Source: Streptococcus sp. Marseille-Q5986 (GTDB taxonomy: Bacteria; Bacillota; Bacilli; Lactobacillales; Streptococcaceae). Taken from it: 64,000 nucleotides of DNA. The translations under genes were made by a program, and so were the position numbers. Every line of letters starts with the position of its first letter. Within the stretch, counting starts at the first letter, position 1. Shown in pieces: positions 36,490-48,958 of the stretch. The notes beneath the pieces are model-generated. The model made no database searches. It was not told the DNA's origin and saw only the letters and a program-made list of their open reading frames with translations. The DNA is taken from NCBI RefSeq assembly GCF_946902915.1, contig NZ_CAMPPY010000002.1, positions 124,001 through 188,000 on the forward strand. Direction: 5' to 3'.

Positions 36490-36633
36490 ATGATGAAAGA
36501 TTTGAACAACTATCGTGAAATTTCTAATAAGGAATTGCAAGAAATCAAGGGTGGTTTTGGTGTAGGTGTTGGTATTGCTTTATTTATGGCAGGTTATACC
36601 ATTGGGAAAGATCTCCGTAAAAAGTTTGGGTAA
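36490..36633 (+). CDS. cibB: Competence-induced bacteriocin subunit CibB
   Basis: 47 residues, too short for many gene finders. Leader NYREISNKELQEIKGG then GFGVGVGIALFMAGYTIGKD. The start is one base after the cibA stop, so the genes are coupled. Second peptide of the Cib two-component bacteriocin. Confidence 0.9.
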   Translation: MMKDLNNYREISNKELQEIKGGFGVGVGIALFMAGYTIGKDLRKKFG

Positions 36634-36636
36634 GTC

Positions 36637-36813
36637 ATGCTAGATAAAAATTACATTTTTAGAAGGATAAATTTTATCTTCTTCATCTCTTACAGTTTGC
36701 TCAGTATTCTCAATGACTTAAACATTACTACTATCCCTTTACCATTCGATTTATCTGTTTGTATTGTTTTATTTTTATGCTTCAACTCTATTTTTGAACA
36801 GAAAAATCATTAA
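36637..36813 (+). CDS. cibC: Cib immunity protein
   Basis: 58-residue hydrophobic protein with two likely membrane segments (about 11-30 and 38-52). It starts 3 bp after cibB. The position matches CibC, which protects producers from CibAB; sequence-level support is limited to size, topology and place. Confidence 0.78.
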   Translation: MLDKNYIFRRINFIFFISYSLLSILNDLNITTIPLPFDLSVCIVLFLCFNSIFEQKNH

Positions 36814-36965
36814 CATAAAACTAATAAGCTCTGAAAATTCTATTGTCATGTCATTTTAGAAAAATGCAAAGACCACCTCATCTTGATAGATGGGGTGGAA
36901 TTTTCGTATCATGAATTTACTATCTTTTGCCCCTAAACAAAAATGCCCCAACATGGGCAGGGCAT

Positions 36966-37181
36966 CTAAGCATTTAATCCGAAGTAAAATACGAACCAAA
37001 CGACATAGGTTACGAGGAGGAGAAAAAGCGAGTAGAGAGTCACAAAGGTAATCTTCCACAAGAACTTGCTTTGTCGTTGTTCCAGTTTGGCAAACAGAAG
37101 ATTCCCTCCATAAACGCAAGCAACAAAAACAATAAAAGCTACCAAGCGAGCTCCGATAGCAAAAGCAAATAAGTTATACAT
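36966..37181 (-). CDS. Small membrane protein
   Basis: 71 residues with two hydrophobic segments (about 8-28 and 44-68) separated by a basic loop (LEQRQSKFLWK). AGGAGG ribosome-binding site upstream. Opposite strand to cib and rpoY. No known function. Confidence 0.65.
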   Translation of the reverse strand: MYNLFAFAIGARLVAFIVFVACVYGGNLLFAKLEQRQSKFLWKITFVTLYSLFLLLVTYVVWFVFYFGLNA

Positions 37182-37458
37182 AGGGCAACCTCCTTGACTT
37201 AAAACTATATGGAATTATGACAAGCGATAAATTTCACTTACATTATCAATGTAACACATTTTCTTTGTTTTTGCAAGCGCTTACCTTTTGGTGCTTATAT
37301 GACTTTCTCGTTCCCGTCTTTTACTAATTTTTCATTTTGTGGTATAATTGAAATAATTGTAACGAATCAAGGTCAATCTAGACACAAAATGGAATGAAAT
37401 CAAGTAAATCTCTGCTAAAAGTTTGGAATAAGCTGACCTGTAAATAGAAAGGAACTAT

Positions 37459-37692
37459 ATGATTTACAAAGTTTTTTATCAAGAAACAAAAGAACGTAGC
37501 CCACGCCGTGAAACAACACGCGCACTTTACCTAGACATCGATGCTAGCTCAGAACTTGAGGGCCGTATCGCTGCTCGCCAACTTGTCGAAGAAAATCGCC
37601 CAGAGTACAATATCGAGTATATCGAACTCTTGTCTGACAAATTGCTAGATTACGAAAAAGAAACTGGCGCCTTCGAAATTACGGAGTTCTAA
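37459..37692 (+). CDS. rpoY: RNA polymerase epsilon subunit
   Basis: 77 residues starting [20 protein letters not shown], matching the DUF1447/RpoY family. It stops one base before the rnjA start codon, the conserved pairing in Firmicutes. RpoY binds core RNA polymerase. Confidence 0.95.
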   Translation: MIYKVFYQETKERSPRRETTRALYLDIDASSELEGRIAARQLVEENRPEYNIEYIELLSDKLLDYEKETGAFEITEF

Positions 37693-37693
37693 T

Positions 37694-39376
37694 ATGACCT
37701 ACACTCTTAAACCTGAAGAAGTCGGCGTTTTTGCCATCGGTGGTCTGGGAGAAATCGGGAAAAACACTTACGGGATTGAATACCAAGACGAGATTATCAT
37801 CGTCGATGCTGGGATTAAATTCCCAGAAGATGACTTGCTGGGTATCGACTACGTCATTCCTGATTACTCTTACATCGTAGACAATATCGACCGCGTCAAG
37901 GCTGTCTTAATCACACACGGACACGAGGACCACATCGGTGGGATTCCATTCCTGCTCAAGCAAGCAAATGTCCCTATCTATGCTGGACCACTTGCCCTGG
38001 CTTTGATCCGTGGAAAACTCGAAGAACACGGCCTCTTGCGCAACGCCAAACTTTACGAAATCAACCACAACACCGAGTTGACCTTTAAAAATCTTAAGGC
38101 AACTTTCTTTAGAACGACTCACTCTATTCCAGAGCCTTTGGGGATTGTCATTCATACACCTCAAGGGAAAATCGTCTGTACGGGTGACTTCAAGTTTGAC
38201 TTTACACCAGTTGGTGAACCAGCGGACTTACACCGTATGGCAGCCCTTGGGGAAGAAGGCGTTCTCTGTCTTCTCTCGGACTCGACGAATGCAGAAGTCC
38301 CAACCTTTACCAACTCTGAAAAAGTCGTTGGTCAGTCCATCATGAAGATTATCCAAGGCATCGAAGGACGTATCATCTTTGCATCCTTTGCCTCAAATAT
38401 CTTCCGTCTCCAGCAAGCAACAGATGCTGCTGTTAAGACTGGACGTAAGATTGCTGTCTTTGGTCGTTCTATGGAAAAGGCCATTGTCAACGGTATCGAG
38501 CTTGGCTACATCAAAGCTCCTAAGGGAACCTTTATCGAGCCAAATGAAATCAAAGACTACCCTGCAGGCGAGGTTCTTATCCTCTGTACAGGTAGTCAAG
38601 GTGAGCCGATGGCAGCCCTCTCTCGTATCGCTAACGGAACCCACCGTCAGGTACAACTCCAACCCGGTGATACGGTTATCTTCTCTTCTAGCCCAATCCC
38701 TGGAAACACTACTAGCGTCAATAAATTGATCAACATCATTTCTGAAGCTGGTGTCGAAGTTATCCACGGTAAGGTTAACAATATCCATACATCTGGACAC
38801 GGTGGTCAGCAAGAGCAAAAACTCATGCTCCGCTTGATTAAGCCAAAATACTTCATGCCTGTCCACGGTGAATACCGCATGCAAAAAGTCCACGCTGGAC
38901 TAGCGGTGGATACTGGTGTTGAAAAGGACAACATCTTTATCATGAGCAATGGTGATGTGCTCGCCCTTACTGCTGACTCAGCTCGTATCGCAGGTCATTT
39001 CAACGCCCAAGATATCTATGTCGATGGAAATCGTATTGGTGAAATCGGCGCAGCTGTCCTCAAAGATCGTCGTGATCTATCTGAAGACGGTGTCGTTCTG
39101 GCAGTCGCAACTGTTGACTTCAAATCGCAGATGATTCTGTCTGGTCCAGACATCCTCAGCCGAGGCTTTGTCTACATGAGAGAGTCTGGCGACCTGATTC
39201 GCCAAAGCCAGCGTATCCTCTTCAATGCCATTCGTATCGCACTGAAAAACAAGGATGCTAGCGTGCAATCAGTCAATGGTGCCATTGTCAACGCTATTCG
39301 CCCCTTCCTCTATGAAAATACAGAGCGTGAACCGATTATCATCCCGATGATCCTCACACCAGACGAAGAAGAATAA
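37694..39376 (+). CDS. rnjA: Ribonuclease J1
   Basis: 560 residues. The metallo-beta-lactamase motif [10 protein letters not shown] (about 74-83), the beta-CASP domain and VHGEYRM are present, at the usual family length. 5'-exo/endo RNase that matures and decays mRNA. Cotranscribed with rpoY. Confidence 0.98.
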   Translation: MTYTLKPEEVGVFAIGGLGEIGKNTYGIEYQDEIIIVDAGIKFPEDDLLGIDYVIPDYSYIVDNIDRVKAVLITHGHEDHIGGIPFLLKQANVPIYAGPLALALIRGKLEEHGLLRNAKLYEINHNTELTFKNLKATFFRTTHSIPEPLGIVIHTPQGKIVCTGDFKFDFTPVGEPADLHRMAALGEEGVLCLLSDSTNAEVPTFTNSEKVVGQSIMKIIQGIEGRIIFASFASNIFRLQQATDAAVKTGRKIAVFGRSMEKAIVNGIELGYIKAPKGTFIEPNEIKDYPAGEVLILCTGSQGEPMAALSRIANGTHRQVQLQPGDTVIFSSSPIPGNTTSVNKLINIISEAGVEVIHGKVNNIHTSGHGGQQEQKLMLRLIKPKYFMPVHGEYRMQKVHAGLAVDTGVEKDNIFIMSNGDVLALTADSARIAGHFNAQDIYVDGNRIGEIGAAVLKDRRDLSEDGVVLAVATVDFKSQMILSGPDILSRGFVYMRESGDLIRQSQRILFNAIRIALKNKDASVQSVNGAIVNAIRPFLYENTEREPIIIPMILTPDEEE

Positions 39377-39382
39377 ATCAAC

Positions 39383-39410
39383 AAAACAGCCCCGTCTTCG
39401 GAGCTGTTTT
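39383..39410. terminator. Shared terminator of rnjA and mnmG
   Basis: AAAACAGC-CCG / CGG-GCTGTTTT hairpin (12-bp arms at 39383-39394 and 39399-39410, one mismatch) with A and T tracts between two convergent genes. Confidence 0.88.
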
Positions 39411-39413
39411 TCT

Positions 39414-41327
39414 CTATGCTTTCTTTTCTTGATTTTTAGAAATACTACGATTTTTACCTTCAAGATACACCATCAAAATAGAAATATCTGCTGGGTTTAC
39501 TCCCGAAATACGGCTGGCTTGGCCGATGGTTTCTGGATTGATGAGTTTGAACTTCTGACGGGCTTCTGTCGCGATAGAATCAATATCATCCCAATCAATA
39601 TTTGCTGGAATGCGTTTTTCTTCCATGCGTTTCATCTTAGCAACCTGGTCCATGGCTTTGGAAATATAGCCTTCGTACTTGATTTCTGTTTCGATCAATT
39701 CGATAATCTTATCATCCAAGTCCTCTGCAGCTGGTCCGATGAAGGCCACCACATCTTGGTAAGAAACTTCTGGACGGCGAAGGAACTCCTTTGCTGTCAC
39801 CGCGTCTGTCAACGGCTTGAAGCCCATCTCCTCAATCTTAGCATTGGTTTCCTTGACTGGCTTGAGTTTGATACTTTCTAGGCGCTTCATCTCATTGTCA
39901 AATTGATTTTTCTTGATTTCAAAGCGAGCCCAACGTTCATCGTCAACAAGTCCAATCTCGCGTCCCATCTCTGTCAAACGCATATCGGCATTGTCATGAC
40001 GGAGGATGAGACGGTATTCAGCACGGCTGGTCAAGAGACGGTAAGGTTCAATGGTTCCCTTGGTCACCAAATCATCAACCATGACCCCAATATAACCGTC
40101 ACTACGCTTCAAAATCAATTCAGGCTTATCTTGGATTTTCAGAGCCGCATTGATACCAGCGATAATCCCTTGACCTGCCGCCTCTTCGTAACCTGACGTT
40201 CCATTTGTTTGACCAGCTGTGAAAAGTCCTGAGATTTTCTTGGTTTCAAGTGTTGCACGCAACTGGTGCGGCAAGACCATGTCGTATTCAATGGCATAAC
40301 CTGTTCGCATCATTTCAGCATTTTCCAAACCTTTGATGGAATGAACCAGCTCACGCTGGACATCCTCAGGCAGACTGGTTGATAGGCCTTGAACATAGAC
40401 CTCCTCTGTATTACGCCCTTCTGGCTCAAGGAAAAGTTGGTGGCGTTCCTTATCCGCAAAGCGCACAATCTTGTCCTCAATCGACGGACAGTAACGAGGT
40501 CCTACTCCCTTGACCACACCTGTAAACATAGGCGCACGGTGGAGGTTGTTTTGGATAATCTCATGACTGGTACCATTAGTATAGGTCAACCAGCATGGCA
40601 CTTGGTCCTTGATATAGCCCTCATCACATGAAGTGTATGAGAAGTGATTTGGCGCTTCGTCCCCCGGCTGAATCTCTGTTACGTCGTAATTGATAGAGGA
40701 AGCCTTGACACGTGGAGGCGTTCCTGTCTTGAAACGACCAATTTCGAGTCCCAATTCCTTGAGGTTGTCAGCTAGGTTAATCGAAGCTAGACTGTGGTTT
40801 GGCCCTGATGAGTACTTGAGGTCTCCAATGATGATTTCCCCACGTAGGGCAGTCCCTGTCGTCACGATAACGGCCTTTGCAGCATACTCTTGATGGGTCG
40901 CTGTACGAACACCGACAACTTTACCGTCTTCCACCAAAATCTCATCAATCATAGTTTGACGAAGGGTCAGATTTTCTTGATTTTCAACTGTCTTGCGCAT
41001 CTCCTTAGAGTATAGTTCCTTGTCAGCCTGCGCACGAAGAGCACGGACAGCTGGACCCTTTCCTGTATTGAGCATCTTCATCTGGATGTAAGTCTTGTCA
41101 ATGGTTTTGGCCATTTCACCACCAAGGGCATCTACTTCACGCACAACAATCCCCTTGGCAGAACCTCCGATAGAGGGATTACAAGGCATGAAAGCCAGCA
41201 TTTCAATATTGATGGTCGCAAGCAAGACCTTACAACCCATACGGCTGGCAGCCAAGGAAGCCTCGACCCCAGCGTGCCCCGCACCAATTACAATAATATC
41301 GTATTCTTCTGTAAAATTATAAGTCAT
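39414..41327 (-). CDS. mnmG: tRNA uridine 5-carboxymethylaminomethyl modification enzyme MnmG
   Basis: 637 residues. FAD motif [11 protein letters not shown] at the N-terminus, [11 protein letters not shown] and the C-terminal four-helix region are typical of MnmG (GidA). With MnmE it modifies U34 in tRNAs. Full length; it overlaps the next upstream gene by 11 bp. Confidence 0.98.
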   Translation of the reverse strand: MTYNFTEEYDIIVIGAGHAGVEASLAASRMGCKVLLATINIEMLAFMPCNPSIGGSAKGIVVREVDALGGEMAKTIDKTYIQMKMLNTGKGPAVRALRAQADKELYSKEMRKTVENQENLTLRQTMIDEILVEDGKVVGVRTATHQEYAAKAVIVTTGTALRGEIIIGDLKYSSGPNHSLASINLADNLKELGLEIGRFKTGTPPRVKASSINYDVTEIQPGDEAPNHFSYTSCDEGYIKDQVPCWLTYTNGTSHEIIQNNLHRAPMFTGVVKGVGPRYCPSIEDKIVRFADKERHQLFLEPEGRNTEEVYVQGLSTSLPEDVQRELVHSIKGLENAEMMRTGYAIEYDMVLPHQLRATLETKKISGLFTAGQTNGTSGYEEAAGQGIIAGINAALKIQDKPELILKRSDGYIGVMVDDLVTKGTIEPYRLLTSRAEYRLILRHDNADMRLTEMGREIGLVDDERWARFEIKKNQFDNEMKRLESIKLKPVKETNAKIEEMGFKPLTDAVTAKEFLRRPEVSYQDVVAFIGPAAEDLDDKIIELIETEIKYEGYISKAMDQVAKMKRMEEKRIPANIDWDDIDSIATEARQKFKLINPETIGQASRISGVNPADISILMVYLEGKNRSISKNQEKKA

Positions 41328-41748
41328 TTCTTAACCTTTCAAAAATTTCTCGCAAATAAGGAACTAACTTCTCCTCCTCTAGAGCTTGATCCATAGTAAC
41401 CCATTTAAAGTGTGTATGCTCTTCAGGATCTAATCTGATAATTGGCTTCTCCTCAACCCACTCTGCTTTATAAACTAAGCGAGTAAAGACCGTATCCTTA
41501 GAGGTATCCAGTTGACTATCTTCGTGAAGAAGTTTGAGCGAACTGCTATCTAGCCTAACTCCCGCTTCTTCAATGCATTCTCTAAGAGCTCCATCTCGCG
41601 GAAGTTCACCCTTTTCAACCCCGCCACCAGGAATATCCCAGTAAGTTGGATAAACGTTGGGCTCTCCTCTTTTAATTTCCGAACGCTGAATGAGCAAATA
41701 ATCACCACCACTATGAACAAGTACATGAGCAGTAAGCTTAACCATCAT
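41317..41748 (-). CDS. NUDIX hydrolase
   Basis: 143 residues with a full NUDIX box: [17 protein letters not shown] then CIEEAGV. Substrate unknown; the size fits a MutT-like nucleotide phosphatase. It overlaps mnmG and lies 9 bp from the second NUDIX gene, so all three are likely cotranscribed. Confidence 0.9.
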   Translation of the reverse strand: MMVKLTAHVLVHSGGDYLLIQRSEIKRGEPNVYPTYWDIPGGGVEKGELPRDGALRECIEEAGVRLDSSSLKLLHEDSQLDTSKDTVFTRLVYKAEWVEEKPIIRLDPEEHTHFKWVTMDQALEEEKLVPYLREIFERLRNDL

Positions 41749-41757
41749 GTTTCTCTC

Positions 41758-42213
41758 CTATTCCTCAAGATGAATGTGTCTTAGTTGGCCGTCCCAATCT
41801 GGTAAGGCTGTTTTTAAAAAGGCTGGAACTAGTTGGAAATCCTGGAGCTGTTCCAAGTCAATCCACTCACAGGGCTGCGATTTTTCATCTTCCTGCATGG
41901 TCAATGGGGCTTCCTCAAGTAAGTCCACCAAATAATGAAACTCGATATTGTGATAGGAAACACCGTCCTGTTCAAAACGATTTTCAACCACGAAAGCTAG
42001 TTGCCCAGCTTGAGCTTTGACACCCAGTTCTTCCCTCACTTCACGGACTACTGCGTCTTCCGTTCTTTCATTGACTTGAATCGCACCGCCGATAGTGTAA
42101 TATTTACCCTTGTCTTTGGTAACTAGGAGCTTGCCATTTTGAAGAATCAAGGCTGTCGCCCGAACGCCAAAAACAGTATTTCCCACTTTTGTCCGAAAGT
42201 CTTGTTGAGTCAT
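41758..42213 (-). CDS. NUDIX hydrolase (MutT-like)
   Basis: 151 residues from the ATG at 42213 (AAAGGA 6 nt upstream). NUDIX box IGGAIQVNERTEDAVVREVR then EELGV. Distinct from its neighbour; not a recent duplicate. Possibly acts on NDP-sugars or oxidised nucleotides; not determined. Confidence 0.88.
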   Translation of the reverse strand: MTQQDFRTKVGNTVFGVRATALILQNGKLLVTKDKGKYYTIGGAIQVNERTEDAVVREVREELGVKAQAGQLAFVVENRFEQDGVSYHNIEFHYLVDLLEEAPLTMQEDEKSQPCEWIDLEQLQDFQLVPAFLKTALPDWDGQLRHIHLEE

Positions 42214-42353
42214 TTTTGTCCTTTCCTCTAAACGACACAAAAACAGTCAAAACTCCAAAGAAGTGCAGGACAAAAGAGCCTGCAACATCCATGAGCTTTG
42301 ACCATCATTTCTATTGCTTTTATTATTGTAGCAAATTGAGAAAATTTGTCAAT

Positions 42354-43553
<1,200 letters not shown>

Positions 43554-43823
43554 TCATTATAACACGCTTGGTTGGAGAAGACAAGGAAGAGGCTGATAAA
43601 AAGCATAAGGAAAGTTGAACTCAGAAAACTTGGCATTTAAAATCTATATACACTGTTTAATACATAGACACAGGTTTAATATCGAACATTACAATTGATT
43701 GAACCTAGACTAAGACACACTGCAATTTCCAAAATAATTGTTAGAGAACATTTATTTTTCACTAGCAACTACAAGAAGAACAAAATAGTTCTCATTTCAT
43801 TAATTTGATTTATCTAAAATACA

Positions 43824-43854
43824 AAAAAGTTAGACAGAGAAAGTCTAACTTTTT
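43824..43854 (-). terminator. Terminator after the HAD gene
   Basis: Perfect 12-bp stem AAAAAGTTAGAC / GTCTAACTTTTT around 7 nt, about 58 bp beyond the HAD gene stop. The 43542-43823 stretch holds no gene I can support. Confidence 0.88.
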
Positions 43855-43911
43855 GAGGATCAGCGCCTGAATCATCAGCGCAAATCCTAGTATTTTATGG
43901 TATCTTTAATT

Positions 43912-44697
43912 TTATTTTAGTAGAGAGGAACTTTCTATAAACTTACATAAATGTGTTACGGCACTTGAAAAATTCTCCGCTTCGAATTTCGCATACTTCT
44001 TTACCTCTGCCGGCGCACTAGACATACAATATGAAATGTCTGAATTTTCAAAAAGCGAAACATCATTACCTGAATCTCCAAACGAAACTAGTAAATCGTA
44101 GTCTGCAGAAACTCTTCGGATTGCCGAACCTTTGGATACGCCTTCTGAAGTTACTTCGATTCTTGTTTCTCCTGATTGAAAAAATGCCAAACTCGGAAAC
44201 TCTTCGCGCAAAATATTTAGATAATCAGTTGTTTGCTCTTTAGTGGGACGAATGTTAAATTTATAAATATCTTTATATCTCAAACTATCGTACGGATTAT
44301 CTGGACAAACTATTCTCATATCCCATAACCGCTCAATATGTTCATGTGCAAAATTCCCAATACGTTGAATACCATCTAAAGCATCAAAAACAAGATTTTC
44401 TTTTTTTAAAAACTCCAATAGTTGCTCAACATCTTTTTTTTGAATTGGATTTGAAAAAATTACATTTTGATGCGTATTTGCTATCAGTGCACCATTAAAG
44501 GCAATATAATATTGAATATCGATTTTCTTTTTTTTAGTGATATATTCAATTTCCTTTATTGAGCGCCCAGTCGCAATCGCAAAATCACAAAACCTTTTTA
44601 AAGAGTGGTATGCTGTCAAGTCATTCTTAGAAACTCTTATTGAATCTTTAACAAATGTTCCATCTAAGTCAGTAATACATAAAATCTTAAGAGCCAT
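43912..44697 (-). CDS. Cof-type HAD phosphatase
   Basis: 261 residues with DLDGTFVKDS (motif I), a cap domain, GSAIRRVSADY Lys-less region replaced by TSEGVSKGSAI with its Lys, and GDSGNDVSLFENS (motif IV). Sugar-phosphate phosphatase type. It follows the PTS gene by 2 bp, so it probably acts on that sugar-phosphate. Confidence 0.9.
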   Translation of the reverse strand: MALKILCITDLDGTFVKDSIRVSKNDLTAYHSLKRFCDFAIATGRSIKEIEYITKKKKIDIQYYIAFNGALIANTHQNVIFSNPIQKKDVEQLLEFLKKENLVFDALDGIQRIGNFAHEHIERLWDMRIVCPDNPYDSLRYKDIYKFNIRPTKEQTTDYLNILREEFPSLAFFQSGETRIEVTSEGVSKGSAIRRVSADYDLLVSFGDSGNDVSLFENSDISYCMSSAPAEVKKYAKFEAENFSSAVTHLCKFIESSSLLK

Positions 44698-44699
44698 AC

Positions 44700-46370
44700 T
44701 TATTCACCTATGCCAAGAATGTCCTGAATTTCCATTTTCAGCACATTCGCATATGCACCATAAATAGATTGCATCTGCATTCCATTCTCTGCAAATCCCA
44801 TCGCTTCATATTTACTCACAATAATATCTTTATCAACTACTGATTTATCTTTTACATCAATACGTAATCTAGTTATACAAGCATTAACATCTACAATATT
44901 TTCTGCTCCCCCATGAGCTTCAATAAGGCCAAATGCTTGTTGGCGTAATTTATCTTCTTTTGATAGACTATCAAGTGAAACGCTAGGTTCATCTTCTTTG
45001 CCGACATTTTGGATTTTCAAACCATATTTACCACGCGCTTCCTCTTTGCTAGCCAATTTCACTTCCTCTGAGTCTTCACGACCTGGAGTCTTAAAGTCAA
45101 ATTTCAAAATCATAAATTTAAAAACAAAATAGTAAATAAAGAAGCATGGAACACCTACAAGAAATACAAGCCACCAGTGAGTCTTAGGACCTTGTAAAAC
45201 ACCATAAATAACAAGGTTTATAAATCCGTGGCCAGTTGGTGTCGCTACTCCAGCACCCAAAAGATGCATAACAAATAAAGATGTACCAGCTAACACAGCA
45301 TGTACTGCATACAAGGCAGGAGCTACAAATAAGAATGTGAATTCAATTGGTTCAGTAATACCTGTTAAGAAAGATGTTGCAGCAGCAGAAAATAAAAGTG
45401 AACCAACCAATTTTCTCTTTTTAGGATCGGCTGTTTTGTACATGGCATATGCTGCCCCAGAAAGACCAAACATAAAGTAAACAAACTTACCACCATTAAA
45501 ACGGGTAATTGAAGGATCTATAGAAGTAATTGAAGGATCTGCAAGTGAAGCCAAATAGGCATTAACCGTACCTGTCACTTGTTCCCCTCCAATGAGCCAT
45601 GAACCTCCTAGTTCTGTTGTTCGAACAGGCCAATTGAGACCGTGATGGAGACCAAATGGTAACAGCGCTCTCTCAACTAAACCGTATAGAAAAGTACCTA
45701 TAGGTCCTGATTTTAAAATTCCTACAGAAAGTACGCTGATTCCACTTTGAACTATCGGCCAAACAAAGAATAAAACGATAGAAACAACAGACATTGCGAC
45801 CATAGTTGCAATTGGTACAAACCGAGGACCGCTAAAGAACCCAATAATAGTTGGTAGTTCTTGTTTTACTGCCCATTTATGAACAAAATAGACAACAATA
45901 CCAACTATAATACCTCCAAATACACTTAAATCTATTGTTTGAATTCCAAGTACTTTCGTTTGCATAGCACCTGCTAACAATAATTTAGCTTGCACTGAAT
46001 CTAGTCCTGCAGTATTCACAAGTGTACCGCTTGTCTTTAATAAAAAATTTAAAATATAATGTAAAACTAGAAATCCTAATAATCCTGACAAGGCTGCTGA
46101 ACTTTTTTCTCGTTTAGCTAAACCTACAGCTACTCCCACAGCAAAGATGATAGGTAAGTTATCAAATGCTGTATTTCCTAAAGCGATAAAAAACTTCATC
46201 ACGAATTGAAGAATTGAATTATTTAGGAAAGGAAACATCTCCAAAGTATTAGAATTAGTAAAAGCAGTTCCTATTCCTTTAATAATACCAGCACCAGGTA
46301 ATACTGAAACAGGTAGTAAAAAAGATCGTCCAAACTGCTCGAACGCTGAGATGAATTTATTTTTTTTCAT
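44700..46370 (-). CDS. PTS EIIBC component, glucose/maltose superfamily
   Basis: 556 residues. EIIC membrane domain (1-~430, with GITEPIEFTFLF) is joined by a charged linker to an EIIB domain with the phosphorylated Cys in VDVNACITRLRIDV. No EIIA domain is fused, so EIIA comes from elsewhere. Sugar unknown; the length and GITEPIEF motif fit glucose, maltose or amino-sugar permeases. Divergent from an RpiR regulator; next to a HAD phosphatase. Confidence 0.93.
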   Translation of the reverse strand: MKKNKFISAFEQFGRSFLLPVSVLPGAGIIKGIGTAFTNSNTLEMFPFLNNSILQFVMKFFIALGNTAFDNLPIIFAVGVAVGLAKREKSSAALSGLLGFLVLHYILNFLLKTSGTLVNTAGLDSVQAKLLLAGAMQTKVLGIQTIDLSVFGGIIVGIVVYFVHKWAVKQELPTIIGFFSGPRFVPIATMVAMSVVSIVLFFVWPIVQSGISVLSVGILKSGPIGTFLYGLVERALLPFGLHHGLNWPVRTTELGGSWLIGGEQVTGTVNAYLASLADPSITSIDPSITRFNGGKFVYFMFGLSGAAYAMYKTADPKKRKLVGSLLFSAAATSFLTGITEPIEFTFLFVAPALYAVHAVLAGTSLFVMHLLGAGVATPTGHGFINLVIYGVLQGPKTHWWLVFLVGVPCFFIYYFVFKFMILKFDFKTPGREDSEEVKLASKEEARGKYGLKIQNVGKEDEPSVSLDSLSKEDKLRQQAFGLIEAHGGAENIVDVNACITRLRIDVKDKSVVDKDIIVSKYEAMGFAENGMQMQSIYGAYANVLKMEIQDILGIGE

Positions 46371-46459
46371 CTTAAAACCTCCTTGTATTAAACAAACACA
46401 TTATAACATTTTGGATCTCCTTATTTTATTTTTTCAACTTTTTTCCTGTATTGACTTTT

Positions 46460-46478
46460 TTTTACTAAATCAGTAAAA
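46460..46478. promoter_or_regulatory. Palindromic operator candidate between PTS and RpiR genes
   Basis: TTTTACT (46460-46466) and AGTAAAA (46472-46478) form a perfect 7-bp inverted repeat around 5 nt, 34 bp upstream of the RpiR start. The divergent location suggests an RpiR binding site. Confidence 0.55.
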
Positions 46479-46511
46479 TTGTATCATAAAACTTACACAA
46501 GGAATTCATGT

Positions 46512-47276
46512 ATGTTCTTAGAAAATCTTAAAAACAACTACGACCAGTTATCTGCAAATGAACAGTTAATTATTGATTATTTATTAACACAAAATAACCT
46601 AAATAAGATTACATTAAAACAAATTTGTAATGATACTTTTTTATCTTCATCCACAATCATAAGGGCATGCAAAAAATTAGGTTATGACACTTTCAATAGT
46701 TTGCGTTATGAACTACAGTTGTCCAAAGATATGCAAAAATCTTCTCCTAATATCGAAAATCTGTCTTCATTCGAGGAATTAAAACAACTATTATCTATTG
46801 AGTTTGCTCAAACAATGTCCATTTGTACAGAAATTGATTTTACTTACTTTGCCGATCAAATTATCATGGCGCGTCGTATTTTTTGTATCGGTGTCGGTTC
46901 TAGCTATATGGCTATGTCTGATTTTAATAGGAAATTAAAGTTGGTAAATTTATGGTCGAATGATTACTTCGAACATTATTCAATAAAGCGAATTGCTGAT
47001 ATTATTACTCCTCAAGATGTCATGATTGTTTTCTCACTCAGTGGAAAAAATAAAGAAATCAATCAAAGTATATTTGCAGCCAAGCAAAGGGGAGCTAAAA
47101 TACTGTCAATAACTAGTTTAGGGAATGAGTTTCTTTCACAAGTCAGTGACGCCATCATTTATGTTTATAACACTCCGAAAAAAAGAGAAAAACTACGTTC
47201 TCGCTTAATGTTTAACTTAATTGGAACCTTATTGTTTGAGATTATTTTAGAAAAACAACAAATTGGGAGAAGTTAA
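46512..47276 (+). CDS. RpiR family regulator of the PTS cluster
   Basis: 254 residues from the ATG at 46512 (AAGGA 9 nt upstream). N-terminal RpiR HTH (LTQNNLNKITLKQICNDTF, SSSTIIRACKKLGY), then a SIS domain (IFCIGVGSSYMAM, VFSLSGKNKEI) that binds a phosphosugar. Likely controls the divergent PTS and HAD genes. Confidence 0.93.
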   Translation: MFLENLKNNYDQLSANEQLIIDYLLTQNNLNKITLKQICNDTFLSSSTIIRACKKLGYDTFNSLRYELQLSKDMQKSSPNIENLSSFEELKQLLSIEFAQTMSICTEIDFTYFADQIIMARRIFCIGVGSSYMAMSDFNRKLKLVNLWSNDYFEHYSIKRIADIITPQDVMIVFSLSGKNKEINQSIFAAKQRGAKILSITSLGNEFLSQVSDAIIYVYNTPKKREKLRSRLMFNLIGTLLFEIILEKQQIGRS

Positions 47277-47476
47277 TTCCACTGTAAATAAAAGCAAGAA
47301 GTCATTGACATATTTTCTTGCTTATACACGAATTATTATAGCAAAAACTTAATAATGAACAAAAAAACTCCTGATTGCCACTTTGACAATAAACAAACAC
47401 CTTAAACAGCTATCACTTTCTTGCAAAGAATAATCAAAATCACTAACTCAAGTCTATCCTGAATCAAATAAAAGTT

Positions 47477-47506
47477 CAACCTTCTTCTCATTGTTAAAGA
47501 AGGTTG
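47477..47506 (-). terminator. Terminator after argH
   Basis: CAACCTTCTT / AAGAAGGTTG (47477-47486, 47497-47506) followed on the minus strand by a T-rich stretch, 30 bp past argH. Confidence 0.8.
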
Positions 47507-47536
47507 AGTCTTTATTTTTCACCATTCAACTATTCA

Positions 47537-48931
47537 TCAAAAATTTAAACTTTCATTCGCTTGCTTAGCAACTGCAATCTGATATTTAACTTGCTCAAAG
47601 CCGGTTCCTCCTAAGGAATTCCGTCTCTGAACAGCGGTTTCTGGACGCAAGTAGATATAAATATCCTCTTCAATCAAGGGATGGTAGGCTTGCAACTCCT
47701 CCAAATCCCAATCTTGGATGTTTTTACCATGCTTGATAGAGTCTAGAACCAATTTCCCTACTATTTCATGCGCTTCTCTAAAGGGGAGGCCTTTTTCTGC
47801 CAAATAATCTGCCAGTTCAGTCGCGTTTGAAAAATCATTCTCTGTAGATTGCTGCATTTTGGCATGATTAACCTGCATGCTCGATAGCATACCCGCTAAC
47901 ACATCCAAAGAATTTAAAATCGTTTCTACTGTATCAAACATGCCTTCCTTGTCCTCTTGCAAATCCTTATTATAGGCCAGAGGCAAAGACTTCATGACGG
48001 TCAATAGTCCGAGTAAGTGCCCGTAAACTCGTCCTGTCTTCCCTCGAATCAATTCGGCCATATCAGGATTTTTCTTCTGGGGCATGATAGACGAACCCGT
48101 TGAAAAGCTATCAGACAAGCTGATGTACTGATACTCAAAACTGCACCAATTGATGATTTCTTCACAAAAACGGCTCATATGCATCATCAAAATGCTGGCA
48201 TTTGATAGAAATTCCAAGATAAAATCACGGTCACTCACTGCGTCCAAGGAATTGGTATAGGGTTGTTGGAAGCCCAATAAATCACTCGATAATTGACGAT
48301 CGATTGGAAAAGTTGTCCCCGCCAAGGCAGCCGCACCCAGGGGAGATAGGTCCGTATGTTTCAAGTTAAATGCAAAGCGTTCGCTATCCCTTTGAAACAT
48401 ATTATAATAAGCCATGAGATGGTGGGCAAAACTAATCGGTTGGGCGTGTTGTAAATGGGTATAGCCTGGCATGATGGTTTCCACATGTTTTTCAGCCAAA
48501 TCCAGCAAAACACTGTTCAGATTCGCCAACTTATCCAAGACATGGCCAAGCTGCTCCTTTAGATATAAGTGCATATCCGTTGCGACTTGGTCATTCCGAG
48601 AGCGAGCTGTATGTAGTTTCCCAGCCAGAGGACCGATTTTCTCTGTCAGCAACACTTCCATATTCATATGAATATCTTCATTTGCAATATCAAAATGAAG
48701 CTCTCCTGCCTCTAAATCTCGCAACAAAGCTTGCAGACCATCTTGGATCTGCTCTGCCTCTTCCAAGCTCAAAATGCCAGTCTGTCCAAGCATTTGAACA
48801 TGAGCTAGGGAACCCATCAAATCAAATTTTGCCAGCCGGTGGTCAAAGGAAATACTCGCACCGAACTGTTCTACCCAATCTTCCACAGTGCCTTCAAATC
48901 GACCACCCCATAATTTTGTATTTTTCGGCAT
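47537..48931 (-). CDS. argH: Argininosuccinate lyase
   Basis: 464 residues with [21 protein letters not shown] and the signature [12 protein letters not shown]. Cleaves argininosuccinate to arginine and fumarate. Follows argG by 27 bp. argGH occur in many mitis-group strains, while some pneumococci have lost them. Confidence 0.98.
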   Translation of the reverse strand: MPKNTKLWGGRFEGTVEDWVEQFGASISFDHRLAKFDLMGSLAHVQMLGQTGILSLEEAEQIQDGLQALLRDLEAGELHFDIANEDIHMNMEVLLTEKIGPLAGKLHTARSRNDQVATDMHLYLKEQLGHVLDKLANLNSVLLDLAEKHVETIMPGYTHLQHAQPISFAHHLMAYYNMFQRDSERFAFNLKHTDLSPLGAAALAGTTFPIDRQLSSDLLGFQQPYTNSLDAVSDRDFILEFLSNASILMMHMSRFCEEIINWCSFEYQYISLSDSFSTGSSIMPQKKNPDMAELIRGKTGRVYGHLLGLLTVMKSLPLAYNKDLQEDKEGMFDTVETILNSLDVLAGMLSSMQVNHAKMQQSTENDFSNATELADYLAEKGLPFREAHEIVGKLVLDSIKHGKNIQDWDLEELQAYHPLIEEDIYIYLRPETAVQRRNSLGGTGFEQVKYQIAVAKQANESLNF

Positions 48932-48958
48932 ATCCTGTCGTCTCTTTCTATCGCGTCA

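Noticed and set aside
38393..38893. 166-codon ORF antisense to rnjA
   Set aside because: Shadow of a conserved housekeeping gene with no start signals.
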